27,503 nucleotides of DNA from an uncultured Oscillospiraceae bacterium (GCA_905233785.1 CAJOCV010000006.1:1-27503); one strand, 5' to 3'; positions 1 through 6,716 are shown, counted from the first letter of the stretch. The notes: a model not told the origin generated them from the letters alone. Program-made: numbers and translations.

Positions 1-14
1 CAGGAGGAACACGC

Positions 15-893
15 ATGGCACAAACCAGACGTCGCTTCGGCGACCGCAGCGAAGGCCGTTTGATCCATTCGCTGCCCGGCTTTGCGAAATTTATTCCCTT
101 TATCATGCCCCAGCGCAACGACCGCTTCATCCACTATGAAGAGAGCTTTGAGATCACCGCGCTGGATCGCCGACTGCGCCAGATGCGGGTAAACGGCTAC
201 AAGGGCATCGGCATCCTGCACTTTATTATTGCTGCCTATATCCGCTGCATCTCCATGCTGCCCGGTGCCAACCGCTTCATCGTCGGCCGCCGCATCTACG
301 CGAGAAATAACATCGAGGTCGTGATGACTGTCAAGCGCTCCCTGACCGTGGACGCTACGGAGACCACCATTAAAGTCATCTTTGAGCCGACGGATACGAT
401 CTATGACGTCTATCGCAAGATGAACGAAAAGATCGAAAAAATCAAAACCACCGAGGACAACAACAATACCGAGGATGTGGCGGACTTCTTCGCCCGCTTC
501 CCGCGCTTTCTGATCCGCTTCATGCTGATGGTCGTGCGTGTGCTGGATTACTTCGGTCTGCTCCCCCAGTCCATTCTGGACGCAAGTCCCTTCCACGGCT
601 CCATGATTATCACTGACCTTGGCTCTCTGCGCATCGGTCCGGTGTACCACCACATCTACAACTTCGGTACGCTCCCGATGTTTATTGCCTTCGGCGCAAA
701 GTATCATAAATATGAGATCAACCGCAAGGGTCAGGTTGAGGACAACAAATACATCGACACAAAGCTCGTGCTGGATGAAGGCATTGTGGACGGGCACTAT
801 TACGCCCAGCTTCTCCAGGCCTTCCGCTATATGTTCCAGCACCCCGAAATCGTGGAAGCGCCGCCCACCCGCGTAAACGAGGATATTTATTGA
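15..893 (+). CDS. E2/CAT-fold acyltransferase-like protein, catalytic His replaced
   Basis: 292 aa. The C-terminal half resembles the catalytic domain of 2-oxoacid dehydrogenase E2 acyltransferases, which share a fold with chloramphenicol acetyltransferase. The terminal segment LVLDEGIVDGHYYAQLLQ aligns with the family signature DHRxxDG. Asp259-Gly260 are kept, but the position of the active-site His is Glu255. There is no lipoyl domain and no E1 or E3 gene nearby, so this is not a normal dehydrogenase subunit. A hydrophobic stretch near residues 160-185 may contact membrane. The start is fixed by AGGAGG at 2-7, seven bases upstream of the ATG. The gene stands alone and ends in a strong terminator. 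Stand-alone E2-like proteins of this kind occur in Clostridia; the substrate is unknown, and the protein may be non-catalytic or use an altered mechanism. Confidence 0.7.
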   Translation: MAQTRRRFGDRSEGRLIHSLPGFAKFIPFIMPQRNDRFIHYEESFEITALDRRLRQMRVNGYKGIGILHFIIAAYIRCISMLPGANRFIVGRRIYARNNIEVVMTVKRSLTVDATETTIKVIFEPTDTIYDVYRKMNEKIEKIKTTEDNNNTEDVADFFARFPRFLIRFMLMVVRVLDYFGLLPQSILDASPFHGSMIITDLGSLRIGPVYHHIYNFGTLPMFIAFGAKYHKYEINRKGQVEDNKYIDTKLVLDEGIVDGHYYAQLLQAFRYMFQHPEIVEAPPTRVNEDIY

Positions 894-897
894 CGGC

Positions 898-940
898 AAG
901 GGGCTGTGAAATACGCAGTTTTTTCACAGCCCCTTGTTTT
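898..940 (+). terminator. Intrinsic terminator of the E2-like gene
   Basis: Perfect 14-bp stem (898-911 with 922-935, arms AAGGGGCTGTGAAA and TTTCACAGCCCCTT), a 10-nt loop, then a T-rich tail TTGTTTT. It starts five bases after the stop codon. Its stem sequence recurs at other gene ends in this window (2866, 10619, 24671). Confidence 0.9.
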
Positions 941-998
941 CTCTGTAGAAGGCAACCAAAAATAACAGGATTCAAACATTTCCGTTATCTGCAGTTGG

Positions 999-1027
999 TG
1001 GAAACGCAGACTGTGCCGCACTACAAT
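999..1027 (+). promoter_or_regulatory. Putative promoter of the ABC transporter operon
   Basis: TGGAAA (999-1004), 17-bp spacer, TACAAT (1022-1027). The -10 is good and the -35 weak, as expected for a promoter under regulation, perhaps by the XRE-AbrB protein encoded at the operon's end. The start codon is about 17 nt from the expected transcription start. Confidence 0.45.
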
Positions 1028-1049
1028 AGTATCAGAGGAGGTGCTTCCC

Positions 1050-1763
1050 ATGATCGTACAGGTACAGGGACTTTGGAAACGCTATCCCGCCTTTGCCCTC
1101 GCGGATGTGAGCTTTTGCCTGCAGCCGGGAAGGATCACGGGCTTTATCGGCAGAAACGGCGCCGGAAAAACCACGACCATCAAATCCATGCTGAACCTTG
1201 TGCATCCGGACAGCGGGGAGATCCGCTTCTTTGGTCTTTCCATGCCGGAGCATGAGACGGAGATCAAAAAGCGCATCGGCTACTCCACGGGCACGGTGAG
1301 CTGGTATCCGAGAAAGAAGCTCCGGGACATTGCCGCTGTCGTGAAGCGCTTTTATGAGGATTGGGACGAGGACGCTTACCGCAGATACCTTGCGCTCTTT
1401 GGGCTGGATGAGGAAAAAACACCGCTCGCACTGTCCGAAGGCATGAAGGTAAAATTCAATCTCCTGCTGGCGCTCTCCCACCGGGCGGAGGTTCTGATCC
1501 TGGACGAACCCACCAGCGGTCTCGACCCCTTCTCGCGGAAGGAACTGCTGACGCTTTTTACCCGTCTGAAGGAGGACGGCGTGGCCGTGTTCTTCTCCAC
1601 GCACGTTATCTCCGACCTCGAAAAGTGCGCGGACGATATTGTGTACATCTCCGGCGGCAGGATTGTCGCCGCCATGCCGAAGGCGGACTTTGTCCGGCAG
1701 CACTGCCTTTCGGGCGAGAGTCTGGAGGACGCGATGCTGCGAATGGAAGGAGGCGGCGTGTGA
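1050..1763 (+). CDS. ABC transporter ATP-binding protein
   Basis: 237 aa ATPase of an ABC-2 type (YtrB/CcmA-like) exporter. Visible motifs: Walker A GRNGAGKTT (residues 34-42), a degenerate signature LSEGM (128-132, family LSGGQ), Walker B with D-loop VLILDEPTSGLD (148-159), and the switch His185 in STHVI. The start is ATG at 1050, with AGAGGAGG eight bases upstream; an in-frame GTG at 1041 lies inside that ribosome binding site and is less likely. The stop codon overlaps the permease start by one base (TGATG), so the two are translationally coupled. It should power export, or act on the membrane, with the next gene's product. The substrate cannot be read from sequence. Confidence 0.93.
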   Translation: MIVQVQGLWKRYPAFALADVSFCLQPGRITGFIGRNGAGKTTTIKSMLNLVHPDSGEIRFFGLSMPEHETEIKKRIGYSTGTVSWYPRKKLRDIAAVVKRFYEDWDEDAYRRYLALFGLDEEKTPLALSEGMKVKFNLLLALSHRAEVLILDEPTSGLDPFSRKELLTLFTRLKEDGVAVFFSTHVISDLEKCADDIVYISGGRIVAAMPKADFVRQHCLSGESLEDAMLRMEGGGV

Positions 1764-2416
1764 TGCCGGCGATCTTACGAAAAGAGCTGACGCTGAGCGC
1801 GTCGATCCTCGCTTACCTGTTCATCCTCTTTGCTCTGATGTTTTTCATCCCCGGTTACCCGATCCTCTGCGGCGCATTTTTTGTGACGCTGGGCATCTTT
1901 CAGAGCTTTCAAGCCGCCAGAGAGGCGAACGATCTTGTGTTCTCCGTGCTGCTTCCCATCGCCAAGCGGGATGTGGTCAGGGGGCGGTATCTGTTCGTCT
2001 GTCTGATTGAGGGCGCTGCGGGCGTGCTGATGGCGCTGATCGTCCTTCTCCGCATGACGCTTCTCTCTCAATCCCCGGTCTATCGCAGCAACGCGCTGAT
2101 GAACGCCAACCTCTTTGCGTTGGGGGCGGCGTTCGTGATCTTCGCGCTTTTTAACCTGATCTTTGTGGGCGGCTTCTTCCGTACCGGGCATCAGCTCGGC
2201 CGCCCCTTCGTAATCTATGTCATTGTTGTCTTCCCTGTCATCCTCGCGGCGGAAAGCCTGCACCACATTCCCGGATGGGAGATGCTGAACGCCTTCGGAA
2301 CGGACGCGCTCGCGCTGCAGCTCGGGCTGTTTGTACTCGGCCTCGCTGTTTATCTGAGCGTCAGCATCCTTGCCTGCCGGAAAGCTTGCAGGCGCTTTGA
2401 AAAAATGGATCTGTAA
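1763..2416 (+). CDS. ABC-2 family transporter permease
   Basis: 217 aa hydrophobic protein with about six membrane segments (roughly residues 13-30, 32-50, 83-102, 118-140, 150-170, 185-208). It resembles small ABC-2 permeases of the ABC2_membrane_5 type, which pair with a YtrB-like ATPase. ATG at 1763 overlaps the ATPase stop; a longer reading from upstream would run inside the ATPase gene and is rejected. The C-terminus is basic (CRKACRRFEKMDL), as expected for a cytoplasmic end. With the upstream ATPase it should form a small exporter, possibly for antimicrobial peptides, by analogy with similar operons; that role is inference. Confidence 0.85.
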   Translation: MPAILRKELTLSASILAYLFILFALMFFIPGYPILCGAFFVTLGIFQSFQAAREANDLVFSVLLPIAKRDVVRGRYLFVCLIEGAAGVLMALIVLLRMTLLSQSPVYRSNALMNANLFALGAAFVIFALFNLIFVGGFFRTGHQLGRPFVIYVIVVFPVILAAESLHHIPGWEMLNAFGTDALALQLGLFVLGLAVYLSVSILACRKACRRFEKMDL

Positions 2417-2429
2417 GGAACAAACCGAT

Positions 2430-2867
2430 ATGCTCAAAGACAATCTGCTGATGCTGCGCAGTATGCACGGCTTCACACAGGAGGAAATCGCGGAAAAAAT
2501 CGGCATCTCCCGGCAGGCCTACGCCAAATGGGAGAGCGGCGCCACGGTTCCCGACGTGGAAAAATGCTATCTGCTTGCGCAGGTCTACGGTACGACGGTA
2601 GACAGCCTGCTGAAAACCGAAACGCTCGAGGGCGTCGGGACACTTCTTCCCGCGCCGAGGGGAAAGAACATCTGGGGTTCTGTCACGCTCAGCGACAGAG
2701 GGCAGATCGTCATCCCCAAGGGCGCGCGGGAACGCTTCGGCCTGCAGGGCGGAGAACGTATGATCGTCCTCAGCGACGAGACCGGCATTGCCCTCATCCC
2801 CGCGGAGGCCTTTGAGGCAGGCATGAAAAAAGCCATGGACTATATGACCCGGAAAAACGAGGAATAA
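2430..2867 (+). CDS. XRE HTH - SpoVT/AbrB fusion transcriptional regulator
   Basis: 145 aa with two DNA-binding modules. Residues 5-60 form an XRE-type helix-turn-helix (LLMLRSMHGFTQEEIAEKIG, then ISRQAYAKWESG, the recognition helix region). Residues 84-125 form an AbrB/MazE/SpoVT swapped-hairpin barrel (VTLSDRGQIVIPKGARERFG, then LQGGERMIVL). The ATG at 2430 has AAGGA about ten bases upstream; a reading from the TTG at 2370 would overlap the permease and is rejected. It is 13 nt after the permease stop, so it is third in the operon and is probably its autoregulator. XRE-AbrB proteins beside ABC-2 exporters are seen in other Clostridia. Effector and operator are unknown. Confidence 0.88.
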   Translation: MLKDNLLMLRSMHGFTQEEIAEKIGISRQAYAKWESGATVPDVEKCYLLAQVYGTTVDSLLKTETLEGVGTLLPAPRGKNIWGSVTLSDRGQIVIPKGARERFGLQGGERMIVLSDETGIALIPAEAFEAGMKKAMDYMTRKNEE

Positions 2868-2903
2868 AACAGAGGCTGTGATTGTATTCACAGCCCCTGT
2901 TTT
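2866..2903 (+). terminator. Bidirectional terminator after the ABC/XRE operon
   Basis: 16-bp stem with one mismatch (2866-2881 with 2888-2903), loop TTGTAT. The left arm is A-rich and the right arm ends in TTTT, so it can work on both strands. It belongs to the GGGGCTGTGA hairpin family of this window. Confidence 0.85.
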
Positions 2904-2919
2904 CAGCCCCAACATATTG

Positions 2920-2949
2920 ATTATAGTATGAAGCCATCGCAATTGTCAA
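2920..2949 (-). promoter_or_regulatory. Near-consensus sigma-A promoter pointing left
   Basis: On the minus strand TTGACA (2949-2944) and TATAAT (2925-2920) both match consensus exactly, with an 18-bp spacer. Expected start near 2913. It points into the terminator at 2866-2903 and the 3' end of the XRE-AbrB gene; there is no minus-strand gene ahead of it. Confidence 0.55.
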
Positions 2950-3016
2950 GCATGCTTCCGTCATTTTGACGAGCCTTGACTCCTTTTCAGCGTGGCGCAC
3001 AAGTTTGGTTTGTTAT

Positions 3017-3028
3017 ATTTGTACAAAT
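3017..3028. promoter_or_regulatory. 12-bp perfect palindrome upstream of the RNA promoter
   Basis: ATTTGTACAAAT is a perfect palindrome ending seven bases before the -35 box of the structured-RNA promoter. It could be an operator or activator site. No regulator is assigned. Confidence 0.35.
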
Positions 3029-3035
3029 TCCCATC

Positions 3036-3064
3036 TTGCATTTTCCCCTCCCCTTTGCTATATT
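3036..3064 (+). promoter_or_regulatory. Promoter of the structured RNA
   Basis: TTGCAT (3036-3041), 17-bp spacer, TATATT (3059-3064). The expected start is about 3071, right before the first hairpin of the RNA. Confidence 0.65.
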
Positions 3065-3273
3065 ATAACCAGAAAGGGTGAGAACCCAATGTACATATAA
3101 GACCGGCCCAAACATCAGGGCAAAGGTGAGCTGATCGGGATCAGGCAGCGGGAACGACGGCAAACAGCTTATCTCGCTTATGAGATCGGAGCGATGGCTC
3201 CTCCTTAAGTGCCATGCAGGTGTCCCGACAATGACAGGTCAGCGAAAAATCTGCAGAAAGAGAGGTAACCAGG

Positions 3274-3303
3274 ATGTTAGATATTAAGAATTCGGAGAGC
3301 TAA
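3274..3303 (+). CDS. Possible nine-residue peptide ORF inside the RNA
   Basis: ATG to TAA encodes MLDIKNSES. AGAGG at 3261-3265 lies eight bases before the ATG, a sound ribosome binding site. The stop codon sits in the 5' arm of the terminator stem (3298-3313). It may be a leader peptide or simply chance; nothing else supports translation. Confidence 0.2.
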   Translation: MLDIKNSES

Positions 3304-3356
3304 GCCCTGACTGTGTGAGAAATTTGTGAGTCGCAGTCAGGGCTTAGTTCTTTTTT
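3298..3356 (+). terminator. Main terminator of the structured RNA
   Basis: 16-bp stem with one G-T pair (3298-3313 with 3334-3349, core TAAGCCCTGACTG), a 20-nt loop, then CTTTTTT (3350-3356). Confidence 0.92.
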
Positions 3357-3368
3357 ATCTATGTTTTC

Positions 3369-3392
3369 CGTCCCGAAAGGGGCGCTTTTTTG
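3369..3392 (+). terminator. Second, back-up terminator
   Basis: CGTCCC-GAAA-GGGGCG (3369-3384; 6 bp with one G-T pair and a GAAA loop) followed by C and six Ts. It lies 13 nt after the first terminator, making a tandem pair. Confidence 0.7.
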
Positions 3393-3421
3393 TTGCCTTT
3401 TTTGAGGAGTCAGACTATACT
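3393..3421 (+). promoter_or_regulatory. Promoter of the DUF3783 gene
   Basis: TTGCCT (3393-3398), 17-bp spacer, TATACT (3416-3421). It lies directly after the tandem terminators and about 28 nt before the start codon. Confidence 0.6.
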
Positions 3422-3448
3422 GAAGAAAAAACCGCAAGGAGGCCGCTT

Positions 3449-3832
3449 ATGGCTTTGGTACTTCTCTATAACATCACAGATGACGCAAAGCGGCAGAAAA
3501 TCGCCCTCGCCGCCTGGAAGCTGGGCATAGACGCCCGCCGCGTCGCGCCGGAGGATTATGCCCATCCCATCGGCTATCTGCTCGGGCTGGAGGGGTTCTT
3601 GGCCGGCGAGGAAGCAGCGCCGGCCTTTGATGCGGAGATGCTGCTGATGCACGATCTCTCCTCCGCGCAGTTTTCCGGCTTCCTGGACGCCCTGCGCCGC
3701 AGCCGCTCCACCGTCGCCCTCAAGGCTGTCGCTACCGAGCATAATATAGGCTGGAGCTCCGCCGCGCTCTGTCGGGAGCTGCAGCAGGAGCATGAGGCCA
3801 TGCGCCGCGTCGGAAAGAGTGTTCACCGTTAG
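3449..3832 (+). CDS. DUF3783 domain-containing protein
   Basis: 127 aa, soluble. The C-terminal half carries the DUF3783 pattern: LLMHDLSSAQFSGFLDALRR, then VALKAVATEHNIGW, then ALCRELQQEHE. This family is common in Clostridia and of unknown function. The N-terminal half (LLYNITDDAKRQKIALAAWKL) looks like a small regulator-like alpha/beta fold, which is a guess. The start is ATG 3449, with AAGGAGG seven bases upstream; a longer reading from 3326 would begin inside the terminator of the preceding RNA. It has its own promoter and is monocistronic. Its end faces the convergent aminotransferase gene across a palindromic repeat. Confidence 0.75.
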   Translation: MALVLLYNITDDAKRQKIALAAWKLGIDARRVAPEDYAHPIGYLLGLEGFLAGEEAAPAFDAEMLLMHDLSSAQFSGFLDALRRSRSTVALKAVATEHNIGWSSAALCRELQQEHEAMRRVGKSVHR

Positions 3833-3840
3833 CGGTTTAT

Positions 3841-4060
3841 AAGGGGGCTGTTGCAAAATACGCGCATAGCCCAGTCACCATCGTAGGAGGGGCTCGCCCC
3901 CTCCCGGCAGCACGGAGTATTGTCTTGAGAAAATGTTCGGCGAATTCGCAGATTGTACGAATTCGCCGAACATTTCTTTGCTATGGGAGGGCACAAGACC
4001 CTCCCCTACGACGCAACCAGGGTTTTCGCATTTGTTTCGCATTTTGCAACAGCCCCTTTT
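3841..4060. repeat. Nested palindromic repeat between convergent genes
   Basis: About 220 bp with mirror symmetry. Outer arms of 16 bp are perfect (3844-3859 with 4041-4056, GGGGCTGTTGCAAAAT) and are followed by T runs, so they can terminate transcription. Inside, two related units lie in inverted orientation, 3882-3905 and 3985-4010 (each reads CGTAGG, then a G-rich/C-rich hairpin). The centre is an 18-bp perfect hairpin (3931-3948 with 3958-3975) with a 9-nt loop. No ORF of note. It looks like a non-autonomous mobile repeat inserted into, or built around, a terminator. Confidence 0.75.
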
Positions 4061-4067
4061 TTGACGA

Positions 4068-5348
4068 TCAGAACTCACAGCTCAAAACCAATTTCCGCAG
4101 TGCGGCGAGCTTCATAGAGGTACAGAAGACCGCCATTGCCTGCTGCAGCTGCCCGATCGGCGGAAGAGAGGGGGCAACGCGGATGTTGCTGTCCTGTGGA
4201 TCCTTTCCATAGGGAAAGCTGGCTCCGGCTTTGGTAAGCGTCAGCCCAGCGTCCCGGCAGAGCTCCCACGTCTCCATCGCTGTTCCGGGCAGCACATTCA
4301 CGCTGATAAAGTAGCCGCCCACGGGCTTTTCCCAACTCGCGATCCCCAGCGGAGCGATCTCGCGCTCCAACGCTTCCAGCACACAGGCAAACTTCGGCGC
4401 CAGCACCTGGGCGTGCTGCCGCATGAGGCGGAGAATGCCCTCCTTATCCTTGAGAAAGCGCACATGGCGAAGCTGATTGACCTTGTCGTAGGAGATGATC
4501 TGTACCGTGAGCTCTCCCAGCATACGGCGAAGATTCCCCTCGCTGCAGGCAAAGCAGGACACGCCCGCGCCCGGGAAGGTGATCTTGGAGGTGGAGGCAA
4601 ATTCAAATACCATGTCGCCGTTGCCGTACTTTTCGCATTCGGTCAGAATGGACGGAAACGGCCGATAGCTCACGGCAAACTCATGCACGCAGTAGGCGTT
4701 ATCCCACATCAGCAGAAAATCCTCCGCCGCGGGCTTCATGGAGGCGATGCGTCGGATCGTCTCATCACTGTAAATCACGCCGTCCGGATTCGAGTACTTG
4801 GGAACGCACCACATTCCCTTGACAGTGGGATCCTGAATCAGCTTCTCCACCAAATCCATATTCGGCCCTGTCGGAGTCATCGGCACAGTGACAAGCTCAA
4901 AGCCAAAGCTCTCCGTAATCTTGAAATGCCGGTCATAGCCCGGAGCGGGGCAAAGCCATCGCACACGCTCCTGTCCGCACCAGGCCTCTCCGCGCAGGCC
5001 GTGGATATAGCCCGCGTTAATAACCTGATACATCAGCAGCAGGGAGGAGTTTCCGCCCACGAACACATTTTCAGGCTTCACGCCCAGAAGCTCCGCAAAA
5101 AGCCTCCGGCAGGCGGGCAGTCCCTCCAAATTGCCGTAGTTGCGCACATCAATCCCGTCGCACAGATAATCGCTCTCGGCGTTGAGCACATCCATCATCG
5201 GCCGCACAAGATCCAGCTGTTCGCTCCCTGGCTTTCCGCGGGCAATGTTCAGGCTAAGACCCATCCCTCTGAGCGCTTCGTATTCCTTCTCGACACGTCC
5301 CAGCTCTTCCAGCAGTTCCGCCTTTGTTCTCTGCGCATAAGCTTTCAT
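4068..5348 (-). CDS. Fold-type I PLP aminotransferase, aspartate type
   Basis: 426 aa cytosolic enzyme resembling the aspartate aminotransferase subgroup of Pfam Asp_aminotransf (PF12897). Visible landmarks: IARGKPG (residues 35-41) near the N-terminus, YGNLEG (71-76), the cofactor-contact segment NPDG (Asn187), DNAYCVHEF with Asp216 and Tyr219, Schiff-base lysine Lys255 in FASTSKITFPG, and the substrate-carboxylate Arg in SNIRVAPSLPP near residue 395. The likely reaction is amino transfer between aspartate or glutamate and their 2-oxoacids. The start is ATG 5348, with AAAGGG upstream; a GTG at 5378 would add ten residues but has poorer ribosome binding site spacing. It has its own promoter and is monocistronic. 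Confidence 0.85.
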   Translation of the reverse strand: MKAYAQRTKAELLEELGRVEKEYEALRGMGLSLNIARGKPGSEQLDLVRPMMDVLNAESDYLCDGIDVRNYGNLEGLPACRRLFAELLGVKPENVFVGGNSSLLLMYQVINAGYIHGLRGEAWCGQERVRWLCPAPGYDRHFKITESFGFELVTVPMTPTGPNMDLVEKLIQDPTVKGMWCVPKYSNPDGVIYSDETIRRIASMKPAAEDFLLMWDNAYCVHEFAVSYRPFPSILTECEKYGNGDMVFEFASTSKITFPGAGVSCFACSEGNLRRMLGELTVQIISYDKVNQLRHVRFLKDKEGILRLMRQHAQVLAPKFACVLEALEREIAPLGIASWEKPVGGYFISVNVLPGTAMETWELCRDAGLTLTKAGASFPYGKDPQDSNIRVAPSLPPIGQLQQAMAVFCTSMKLAALRKLVLSCEF

Positions 5349-5399
5349 GCTCTTCACCCTTTCCACCGGATTATTCACATTTCCTGTATATTTTTCCGT

Positions 5400-5428
5400 A
5401 TTATAGCATGAAGGTATTCATCCCGCAA
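5400..5428 (-). promoter_or_regulatory. Promoter of the aminotransferase gene
   Basis: On the minus strand TTGCGG (5428-5423), 17-bp spacer, TATAAT (5405-5400), about 50 nt before the start codon. Confidence 0.7.
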
Positions 5429-5439
5429 GCCGTAAAAAT

Positions 5440-5467
5440 CCCGGAAAAAGCCTATGCTTTTTCCGGG
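5440..5467 (-). terminator. Terminator of the SLH/VanX-like operon
   Basis: Perfect 12-bp stem CCCGGAAAAAGC/GCTTTTTCCGGG with a 4-nt loop. On the minus strand it is followed by ATTTTT and lies a few bases after the stop codon at 5475. Confidence 0.88.
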
Positions 5468-5474
5468 TTGATTA

Positions 5475-6716
5475 TTACATTTGCTCATATTCCCATACAG
5501 GATGGGCTTCCAACTCGTCCAGCGTCAGGTTTACGTTCATGGAGCCGCCTGCGCCTTCATACTGAAAATGCCACCACTCGGTGCTCAAAAGCGTAAAACC
5601 GCAGGAGAGCATGGTGTTTGTCATGTACTCCATGTTTTCCCGCACCTCATCCGACCACTGATTGCTGTTGAAGCGCGCCGCGTCGTTGGAGAAGGTGTGC
5701 ATGGGGGTAGGCATCACAAGCTCCTTGCCGGTTTTGAGATCAATCAGACTCATGTCGATAGCGCGGCCAAGCTGGTGCCAGGAGTTTCCGTTATAGGGAT
5801 TTGCAATGAACCAACCGTTCTGCACCGCGTCATAGAGCTTATACTGTGCGGATTTTGGACGGTAGGCGTCATAGACCTTGAGCGTGAAGCCATCGGCACG
5901 GAATAGATCATAGGCAAGCTTCAGATGCTCGGCGGTGTTTTTCTCCATCATGGGGATGGGCGGATAGAGCGCTTCACCGGTAATATTGTTGCGGGAGGCA
6001 AAAAGCAGCTCAAACTCCGCCTCCGGCAGGAGCATCCGCAAATCCACCGCGCCGTCCAGCACACGATACACGCTGTCGCCAAAGAGCGCAGCGACCGGCG
6101 CGTAAGCAAAGCGACCGATGGGCAGCTTCACGAGATAGAAGTCGCCCTCCCGGCCATAGACCGTCACCTGGTTGCCCGCCGCAAGCACATAGACAACGCG
6201 CGCTTCCTCCTCCGGGAAACTGCGGCAGGCGATCTGCTGCCAGGCGCAGGTAAAGAGCGGACGGCTTTCCATTTCCAAAAAGCGCTCCCGATTCAGCCGT
6301 TCACTGAGGATCGAAGCGTCCCGCCTGGCCTTTGCTTCCGCGTCCACCGGGTCGATCATCCAGGAACTGACCCAGACCTCCATCCCGCCGGGCAGACGCA
6401 GCAGCGTATCCTCCCCTTCCTCACGCAGGTATTCCGAACGGATCCCCGTCTCGATCGCGCCGAGAAAGCCATCCCTCGGTTCGCCCGGGGCGTCATAGCA
6501 ATTGGTCATACCCACGGTGGTCTCATACAGAACGGCGTCCGGCGCGAAGGTCGGCGCCGGAGTCATCTCCGGCGTGGGCGTCACGGTCGGCACGACGGCA
6601 GCAGGCGCGCCCTCGGCGCCGCAGCCATGCAGCAGCGGCGCAAGCGCGCCGGCAGCGAGGCTGACCGCCATGGCAGCGCCCCCGCGCAGAAATTCCCTTC
6701 TTGTGATCTTTCCCAT
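5475..6716 (-). CDS. VanX/VanY-like D,D-peptidase lipoprotein (peptidase M15) with Tat-type signal
   Basis: 413 aa exported zinc peptidase. The N-terminus TRREFLRG followed by a hydrophobic run and LLHGC (Cys32) reads as a twin-arginine signal with a lipobox. Next come a Pro/Thr linker and a middle region (about 65-235) that may hold SH3-like folds. The C-terminal M15D domain has DAYRP, the zinc motif SWHQLGRAID (SxHxxGxAxD) and the catalytic EWWHFQY. In VanX-type enzymes the His and Asp of the second motif and the last His bind zinc, and Glu acts as base. It probably cleaves D-Ala-D-Ala dipeptide or the ends of muropeptides outside the membrane; without a van cluster this is more likely wall turnover than vancomycin resistance. 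It is 10 nt after the SLH/transglutaminase gene and ends the operon. Confidence 0.85.
   Translation of the reverse strand: MGKITRREFLRGGAAMAVSLAAGALAPLLHGCGAEGAPAAVVPTVTPTPEMTPAPTFAPDAVLYETTVGMTNCYDAPGEPRDGFLGAIETGIRSEYLREEGEDTLLRLPGGMEVWVSSWMIDPVDAEAKARRDASILSERLNRERFLEMESRPLFTCAWQQIACRSFPEEEARVVYVLAAGNQVTVYGREGDFYLVKLPIGRFAYAPVAALFGDSVYRVLDGAVDLRMLLPEAEFELLFASRNNITGEALYPPIPMMEKNTAEHLKLAYDLFRADGFTLKVYDAYRPKSAQYKLYDAVQNGWFIANPYNGNSWHQLGRAIDMSLIDLKTGKELVMPTPMHTFSNDAARFNSNQWSDEVRENMEYMTNTMLSCGFTLLSTEWWHFQYEGAGGSMNVNLTLDELEAHPVWEYEQM

Larger units (their letters stand above)
3071..3356 (+). ncRNA. Candidate structured non-coding RNA, possibly raiA class
   Basis: About 285 nt between a good promoter and a strong terminator, with no long ORF. 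Local helices visible by eye: GGGT/ACCC closed by a GAGA (GNRA) tetraloop at 3076-3087; GCCC/GGGC around 3106-3121; CTGAT/ATCAG at 3131-3144; ATCTC/GAGAT at 3171-3186; GGAGC/GCTCC with a GATG loop at 3188-3201. Purine-rich single-stranded joints lie between them, as in ornate RNAs. GACC near 3101 could pair with GGTC near 3237 as a long-range closing helix. The downstream gene has its own promoter, which argues for a free-standing RNA rather than a riboswitch. RNAs of the raiA class are of this general size in Clostridia, but I cannot confirm that family by eye; tmRNA, 6S, SRP and RNase P hallmarks were not found. Confidence 0.6.

Noticed and set aside
3071..3449. Riboswitch controlling the DUF3783 gene
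   Set aside because: Two terminators in a row and a separate promoter at 3393-3421 favour an independent RNA, and no known riboswitch core was recognised; read-through control is not fully excluded.
4413..5411. 332-residue plus-strand frame opposite the aminotransferase
   Set aside because: Antisense shadow; the minus-strand frame has all PLP-enzyme motifs. The same applies to the long plus frames at 5925-8265 and 8708-10075.
5475..6716. Vancomycin-resistance VanX
   Set aside because: No vanH, vanA-type ligase or vanRS genes nearby, and the long signal and middle region differ from compact VanX; a wall-turnover peptidase is more likely.
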